From NCBI GenBank assembly GCA_023399275.1, contig JAEWQH010000033.1, forward strand, positions 1 to 26,733: a stretch of 26,733 bases of DNA, written 5' to 3'. Shown here piece after piece: positions 22,455-26,733 of this stretch; the first letter of the stretch is position 1; each line of letters opens with the position of its first letter. A program made the translations under genes and the position numbers. This stretch comes from Bacillota bacterium (lineage in GTDB: Bacteria > Bacillota > Clostridia > Christensenellales > CAG-138). A model generated the notes under the pieces. The model did no database searches and had not been told where the DNA came from. It saw nothing but the letters and a program-made list of their open reading frames with translations.

Positions 22455-23363
22455 ATGCCATTAACACTCGGAACACGGCTGCTTCGGATGCAGCTGCGGC
22501 TGGCAAAGCCAATCGCACGGTTTGCAACCATTGAGGACGCGCGCAAGGCGCAGGATCAGCTCGGCCGCGTAACGGCAGGAATACTCAAGACAAAGGTCTC
22601 CTTTGAACCGGTCACGTTCGAGCGGTTCGAGGCGTGTTATGCCATCTCCAACGAATGCGAAGCGCCGTGCGACCGCGCGGTGCTCTATCTGCACGGCGGC
22701 GGCTACACCGCGGGCGGGCTGGACTACGCAAAGGGCTTTGGCGGGGTGCTCGCGGCGCAGACGCGCCTCTCGGTGCTCTGCGTGGCCTACCGGCTCGCGC
22801 CGGAGGACAAGTTCCCCGCTGCGCAGGACGACGCAATGGAGGCGTACCAGTCGCTCCTGCGCGAAGGCTACGCGCCGGAGCATATCGCCATCGCGGGCGA
22901 GAGCGCGGGCGGCGGCCTTGCGCTGAGCCTGTGTCTGCGCCTGCGGGACGAGGGAAAGCCCTTGCCCGCGTGTATCGTGGCGATCTCGCCCTGGGCAGAT
23001 CTGACCTTCTCCGGCTCCTCCTACAACAACAACATCCGCCGCGACCCCACGCTGATTCGCGAATCGCTGGCATATTACGCGATCGCCTATGCCGCGGGGG
23101 AAGAGTCGGAGCCGTATGTCTCGCCCGCGCTGGGTGATTTTTCGGGCTTTCCGCCTACGCTGCTCTTCGCCGGCAGCGATGAAATCCTGCTCTCGGATGC
23201 AAAAGCCGTCTACCACCGGCTCAAAAAGGCGGGTGCGCAGACGAAGCTTGTCGTCGCAGAGGGCATGTGGCACGTCTACCCGCTCTACGGCACGCCGGAG
23301 GGGAAACAGGCCATAGAGGAGATGTCCGCGTTCATCCGCGGCAAGCTGGGGCTGGACGCGTAA
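22455..23363 (+). CDS. Alpha/beta hydrolase, hormone-sensitive-lipase (esterase) type
   Basis: This 302-residue serine hydrolase should cleave carboxyl esters, probably of acylated small molecules or lipids. It has the HSL-family oxyanion motif HGGG at 80-83 and nucleophile Ser150 in GESAGG. The acid is Asp242 (in GSDEIL) and the base His273 (in GMWHVYPL). There is no signal peptide; the first 20 residues are amphipathic and basic and could associate with the membrane. GAGAGG lies 12 nt before the ATG, a longer spacing than usual. It is the first of three genes with a condensation/acyltransferase-like protein and a zinc-ribbon membrane protein downstream. The substrate is unknown. Confidence 0.9.
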   Translation: MPLTLGTRLLRMQLRLAKPIARFATIEDARKAQDQLGRVTAGILKTKVSFEPVTFERFEACYAISNECEAPCDRAVLYLHGGGYTAGGLDYAKGFGGVLAAQTRLSVLCVAYRLAPEDKFPAAQDDAMEAYQSLLREGYAPEHIAIAGESAGGGLALSLCLRLRDEGKPLPACIVAISPWADLTFSGSSYNNNIRRDPTLIRESLAYYAIAYAAGEESEPYVSPALGDFSGFPPTLLFAGSDEILLSDAKAVYHRLKKAGAQTKLVVAEGMWHVYPLYGTPEGKQAIEEMSAFIRGKLGLDA

Positions 23364-23366
23364 ACC

Positions 23367-23402
23367 CTCCGCCGGCATGTGCACGTTCGCATACCGGCGG
23401 GG
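23367..23402 (+). repeat. Intercistronic hairpin between hydrolase and acyltransferase-like gene
   Basis: CTCCGCCGG pairs with CCGGCGGGG over 9 bp (one T-G) around an 18-nt loop. It lies between the hydrolase stop and the next ribosome site (AAAGGA). No T-run follows. It may tune the relative expression of the two genes or protect an mRNA end. Confidence 0.4.
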
Positions 23403-23417
23403 TAAAAAGGACACACT

Positions 23418-24707
23418 ATGCCGAGAAACAAGAAACCGACCAAATGGATGAAGCTCGACAACGCGGCGCTCATCTATCCTGCAACGATGAACCGCAGCTG
23501 GACTGCGCTCTTTCGCCTCTCCGCCACGCTGAGCGAACCCGTCGACGAGGATATCCTCGAGGTTGCGCAAAAGCGCACGCTGCGCCGCCTGCCCTGGTTT
23601 GCCTACAAGCTCAAGCGCGGGCTTTTTTGGTTTTACCTCGAGCACAGCGACGACCTGCCCCGCGTCGAGCAGGACGTGGCCAACCCCTGCGTGCGCATGC
23701 GCCTCAACGAGAACGACGGCTTTTGCATGCGCGTTCGCTACTATCAAAACCGCATCGCGGTGGAGTTCTTCCACGTGCTGACCGACGGCACGGGCGGGCA
23801 GGTGTTTCTGCAGACGCTGGTGGCGGAATACCTGCGTCTGAAATACGGCGCGGAGATTCCCCGAAGCGACAAGGTGCTCGACTGCGCCGAGGACCCCAGT
23901 CCCGGGGAGGCCGAGGACAGCTTCGCCGTACACTCCGGCAGGGTCACGCAGACGCGCAAGGAGGTCAAGGCCTACCACATCCGGGGGACGGATGAGCGCG
24001 GCGGATTTGTGCACATCATCACCGGTTCCATGAACGCGGAGGACGTGCTTGCCAAGGCCCGCGAAAAGGGCGTCAGCGCGACGGTCTATCTCACCGCGGC
24101 GCTGATCCTATCCATAGACGCGATCCAGCGCAGGAAGGTGCCAAGCATCCACAAGTATAAGCCCGTCAAGGTCTCGGTGCCGGTCAACCTTCGCAACGTC
24201 TTTCCCAGCAAGACGCTGCGAAACTTCGCCAACTACGTCAACCCCGGCATCGATCCGCGGCTTGGCGAGTATACGTTTGACGAGGTGCTCAATATCGTGC
24301 ACCACACCATGGCGATGGAGGTCACGAAGAAGCTGCTCAACGTCAAGATCACCACAAACGTCCGCTCCGAGCGAAACACCGTGCTGCGGCTGACGCCCCT
24401 GTTTATCAAGAATATGGCGCTCAAATACGTCTATTCACAGGTGGGCGACGCGCTCTCCACCACCACGCTGAGCAACCTCGGCGTAGCGAAGCTGCCGCAG
24501 GAGATGGCGCGCTATGTGCGACGCATGGATTTCATATTGGGCCCGTTGGCGGACAACCGCGTCTGCTGCGCCGCGCTGACCTACAACGGCAGGCTCCGCA
24601 TCAACTTCACGCGGACGATCGCCGAGCCGTGGCTGGAGCGGGAGTTCTTCACACGCCTTGTCAAGCTCGGCATCCCCGTCAAGGTGGAGAGCAACCAGCA
24701 GGGCTGA
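23418..24707 (+). CDS. Condensation/alcohol-acetyltransferase-like protein
   Basis: This 429-residue protein belongs to the CoA-dependent acyltransferase/condensation fold, closest to the group often labelled alcohol acetyltransferase. The catalytic HxxxDG motif is intact at 119-124 (HVLTDG). Further family features are the start WMKLDNAALIYPA at 10-22, VPVNLRNVFPSKTLRNFAN near 255-273 (the second conserved block), and TTTLSNLGVAKLP near 352-364. There is no signal peptide or membrane helix. It should move an acyl group from CoA or a carrier to a hydroxyl or amine; donor and acceptor are unknown. AAAGGA precedes the ATG. The neighbours suggest a three-protein acyl-ester system: esterase, acyltransferase and a membrane partner. 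Confidence 0.8.
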   Translation: MPRNKKPTKWMKLDNAALIYPATMNRSWTALFRLSATLSEPVDEDILEVAQKRTLRRLPWFAYKLKRGLFWFYLEHSDDLPRVEQDVANPCVRMRLNENDGFCMRVRYYQNRIAVEFFHVLTDGTGGQVFLQTLVAEYLRLKYGAEIPRSDKVLDCAEDPSPGEAEDSFAVHSGRVTQTRKEVKAYHIRGTDERGGFVHIITGSMNAEDVLAKAREKGVSATVYLTAALILSIDAIQRRKVPSIHKYKPVKVSVPVNLRNVFPSKTLRNFANYVNPGIDPRLGEYTFDEVLNIVHHTMAMEVTKKLLNVKITTNVRSERNTVLRLTPLFIKNMALKYVYSQVGDALSTTTLSNLGVAKLPQEMARYVRRMDFILGPLADNRVCCAALTYNGRLRINFTRTIAEPWLEREFFTRLVKLGIPVKVESNQQG

Positions 24708-24769
24708 TCGCCCCGGCGGAATACCACGGAATACGTCTTTTTGCACAGGATTCGGAGGTGCCATTCGAA

Positions 24770-25480
24770 ATGAGTTATTGCGTCAACTGCGGCGTCGAGC
24801 TGCAAAAGAGCGAGCCGCGCTGCCCGCTCTGCGGCACGGAAGTAATCAACCCCAACGAGCTGAAGGAGGAAAAGCCCCTTCGCCCGTATCCGAGCCATGT
24901 GGAGCACCTAGACAGGAGCGTAGACCGGCGGTATATCGCCTCGTTCATCGCGCTGCTGCTGCTCATCCCGCTCTTTACGGCTATGCTGGCCAACGTGCTC
25001 GTCTCCGGCGGGCTCACGTGGAGCTTTCTCGTGCTCGGCGGCGAGCTTGTGCTCTTCGCCGTTTTTCTGCTGCCGATGATCGCGCGTATGCCGAAGGTGC
25101 TGTATATCGTCATCGACGCGGCCGCCGTCGGGGTGCTGCTGCTGCTCATCCGCGTGCTGACGCAGAGCAATTGGGAGTGGCTCCTGCTGCTCGGGCTGCC
25201 GATCACGCTGCTCACCGCGCTGATGTGCTGGTTTTTTTCCACCATGACATCGCCCAAGTGCCGCATTCCGCTGCTCGTGCGCTTTACGTTTGCGCTGGCC
25301 TGCATCGGGCTGCTCGTCGTCGCCATCGAGTTCTTCATCGGTCTCTACCAGCACCGGATCGTCTGGCCGACGTGGTCGCTCTACGTGCTCTTCCCCTGCC
25401 TTGTGCTCGCTTCGTCGCTGTTGATCCTCAACCGTAGGGCGCGGGTCAAAGAGGAGATCAAAAAAAGGTTCTATTTTTAA
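24770..25480 (+). CDS. Zinc-ribbon multi-spanning membrane protein (DUF6320-like)
   Basis: This 236-residue protein starts with a treble-clef or zinc-ribbon, two CxxC pairs in CVNCGVELQKSEPRCPLCG at 4-22, then a short linker. About six hydrophobic helices follow, between residue 58 and 226, and the protein ends with a basic tail (KEEIKKRFYF). I recall it as the DUF6320 type found beside alcohol-acetyltransferase-like genes in Clostridia, but a profile search would be needed to confirm. The ATG follows GGAGG by 11 nt. It lies 62 nt after the acyltransferase-like gene and ends before a strong terminator, so it is last in the operon. Its function is unknown. Confidence 0.82.
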   Translation: MSYCVNCGVELQKSEPRCPLCGTEVINPNELKEEKPLRPYPSHVEHLDRSVDRRYIASFIALLLLIPLFTAMLANVLVSGGLTWSFLVLGGELVLFAVFLLPMIARMPKVLYIVIDAAAVGVLLLLIRVLTQSNWEWLLLLGLPITLLTALMCWFFSTMTSPKCRIPLLVRFTFALACIGLLVVAIEFFIGLYQHRIVWPTWSLYVLFPCLVLASSLLILNRRARVKEEIKKRFYF

Positions 25481-25497
25481 ATCTGCATATCAACCGC

Positions 25498-25537
25498 AAA
25501 AAAACCGCCGGGATCACATGGATCATCCGGCGGTTTT
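25498..25537. terminator. Bidirectional terminator between the DUF6320-like gene and lgt
   Basis: AAAACCGCCGG pairs perfectly with CCGGCGGTTTT over 11 bp around a 15-nt loop that itself contains two GATC. On the minus strand seven T follow the stem; on the plus strand four T. It serves both convergent genes. Confidence 0.9.
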
Positions 25538-25559
25538 CGTTTGCTCTGGGATGGTTTTT

Positions 25560-26486
25560 TCAGTTTTTTTCATCCGGCCCCGCGTCGGTCTCCGCGCGCG
25601 CTTCCTCCGGATTTGGTTTGGCTTGCGCTTTTGCTTCGGGCGCAGATTCTCCTGCCGCGTCCGCCGTCTCCACTTCGCCCTTCTTCTTCTTTTTCGGCTC
25701 TTCCTCTACCGGAAGCGGCAGGTCGAGCACGGTCTTCTTCAACACGCCGAAGCGGACGAGCAGCAGCAGCGCCACGCCGCCGAGAAGCACAAAGATGCTG
25801 ATAAACTGGCTCGTGGACAGTGCGCCGACAAAACCGCGCTCGTCGCTGCGAAAGAATTCAATCGTAAAGCGCCACGCGCCGTAAAGCACCATATACCAGC
25901 CGGAGACGGTGCCAAACGGCTTTTTCTTCGCAAGCCACCAGACGAGAAACGCGCAGAGCAGGAATAAAAACGCGCTCTCCATCAGCTGCGTCGGCAGCAG
26001 CGGCACGCCGGCCGGCGCCGCCCCGCCCGCGGGGAAGATGATCGAAACCGGGGTTTCGCACTCCATGCCATAGCAGCAGCCCGCAAAGAAGCAGCCGATG
26101 CGCCCGAACGCATGGCCCAGCACCAGCGCAGGTATGAAATAGTCCGTCAGCGAAAAGAAGGGCAGCTTCTTTCTCAGCGCATAGACCGCAACGCCGCCGA
26201 GCCCGCCGATGAGCGCGCCGTAGAACACGAAGCCCTCGCGCAGCGTATGCAGCAGATAGCTCGGATCCGCGATGACCCGATCCAGCTCAACGATCCAGAA
26301 GAGCACCTTCGCGCCGACGAACCCGAGCACGATGGCCCAGATCGCGGCGGAAAGCGCCTGATCCTCCGAAAAACGCGTGAGCTTTCTGGTGAACCCAAGC
26401 AGGATAAACGCCGCGAGCATGCCGAACGCGGACATGACGCCATACATGGGGATGGTCAGCCCGAAGGCGGGAAAAGATGGTAACAT
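25560..26486 (-). CDS. lgt: Phosphatidylglycerol-prolipoprotein diacylglyceryl transferase
   Basis: Lgt moves diacylglycerol from phosphatidylglycerol to the lipobox cysteine of prolipoproteins, the first step of lipoprotein maturation at the membrane. The 308-residue protein has about seven membrane helices up to residue 245. REGFVFYGALIGG is at 83-95, and the active-site loop HAFGRIGCFFAGCCYG at 125-140 is the cysteine-rich variant seen in many Clostridia in place of the GRxxNFxN form of E. coli. PTQLMES near 165 and the helix WRFTIEFFRSDERG near 206-219 match the family. From about 250 to the end is a charged Lys/Glu/Ala tail not needed for catalysis. GGAG lies 5 nt before the ATG. Confidence 0.94.
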   Translation of the reverse strand: MLPSFPAFGLTIPMYGVMSAFGMLAAFILLGFTRKLTRFSEDQALSAAIWAIVLGFVGAKVLFWIVELDRVIADPSYLLHTLREGFVFYGALIGGLGGVAVYALRKKLPFFSLTDYFIPALVLGHAFGRIGCFFAGCCYGMECETPVSIIFPAGGAAPAGVPLLPTQLMESAFLFLLCAFLVWWLAKKKPFGTVSGWYMVLYGAWRFTIEFFRSDERGFVGALSTSQFISIFVLLGGVALLLLVRFGVLKKTVLDLPLPVEEEPKKKKKGEVETADAAGESAPEAKAQAKPNPEEARAETDAGPDEKN

Positions 26487-26557
26487 ATTACTCCTTTGGT
26501 CAATGACGAGGGCTGCGCGGGGACGCGCTGCGCGCTTCTCCCTGCGGCAGGATTTTG

Positions 26558-26701
26558 CTACATGATCTCCGGCAGGATGGCATACCGCCAGATGCCCGCC
26601 GCTGCGACAAGGCCAAACACGATCACGAGTACGGTGATGAGAATCGTGATGATCCCCGCCACGAGGCCGACGATGCTGGTAACATAGCCCGCGGTGTTCA
26701 T
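26558..26701 (-). CDS. Possible small membrane protein, or end of a larger gene cut by the window edge
   Basis: The frame encodes 47 residues from an ATG at 26701 with AAGGA 7 nt upstream. It is almost entirely hydrophobic: one long membrane segment at about residues 9-37, then a short end (WRYAILPEIM). The frame stays open to the window edge upstream (AEAHGFKENS before the Met), so it could also be the C-terminal anchor of a longer protein. It lies 71 nt upstream of lgt on the same strand. I do not recognise it. Confidence 0.45.
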   Translation of the reverse strand: MNTAGYVTSIVGLVAGIITILITVLVIVFGLVAAAGIWRYAILPEIM

Positions 26702-26733
26702 GCTGTTTTCCTTAAAGCCGTGCGCCTCCGCAA

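Overview
The window looks like the chromosome of a GC-rich Firmicute of the class Clostridia. The evidence is strong AGGAGG-type ribosome sites on many genes, sigma-A-like promoters (TTGACA/TATAAT), a sortase with an LPQTG surface protein, a CBS/DRTGG-type family II pyrophosphatase, the prmA-rsmE-mtaB order, comEC next to holA, and a cysteine-rich Lgt variant. A more exact lineage (for example Christensenellales-like) is only a guess. I see no insertion sequence, prophage, CRISPR array, rRNA or tRNA.

Layout, left to right. 0.04-2.3 kb (minus): an LPQTG-anchored Ig-like surface protein and, overlapping its end, a sortase. 2.5-5.9 kb (minus): CBS-pyrophosphatase then a nucleoside kinase, one transcript. 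6.1-7.0 kb (minus): a DegV fatty-acid-binding protein with a good terminator. 6955-7450 has no gene but holds the degV promoter and leader, two TATAAT-type promoters and a terminator-like hairpin facing right. 7.45-9.7 kb (plus): a TIGR01906-type membrane protein and tsaD, then a strong terminator. 9665-10242 has no gene and carries a cluster of DnaA-box-like sites. 10.2-12.4 kb: divergent TVP38-family membrane protein (minus) and MFS transporter (plus). 12.5-15.15 kb (minus): two small Dabb-domain paralogues and uvrB, apparently one operon. 15.2-17.9 kb (minus): comEC and holA, separated by a second DnaA-box cluster. 18.0-21.8 kb (plus): prmA, rsmE, mtaB and a CPBP membrane protease, with ATGA overlaps at the last two junctions. 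22.0-25.5 kb (plus): a HIT protein with a TTG start and a structured leader, then an alpha/beta hydrolase, a condensation/alcohol-acetyltransferase-like protein and a zinc-ribbon membrane protein. 25.5-26.7 kb (minus): lgt, preceded by a possible 47-residue membrane protein.

Most genes are housekeeping: tRNA modification (tsaD makes t6A, mtaB thiolates it), rRNA and ribosomal-protein methylation (rsmE, prmA), repair and replication (uvrB, holA), competence (comEC), and envelope (lgt, sortase, DegV, TVP38). The parts most worth a second look are three. First, four genes (TVP38, MFS, holA, comEC) have a -10-like element only 6-7 nt before the ATG and no Shine-Dalgarno, which suggests leaderless mRNAs. 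Second, there are two intergenic DnaA-box clusters 6 kb apart. Third, the hydrolase / acyltransferase-like / zinc-ribbon membrane protein trio looks like an uncharacterised acyl-transfer or membrane-lipid module.
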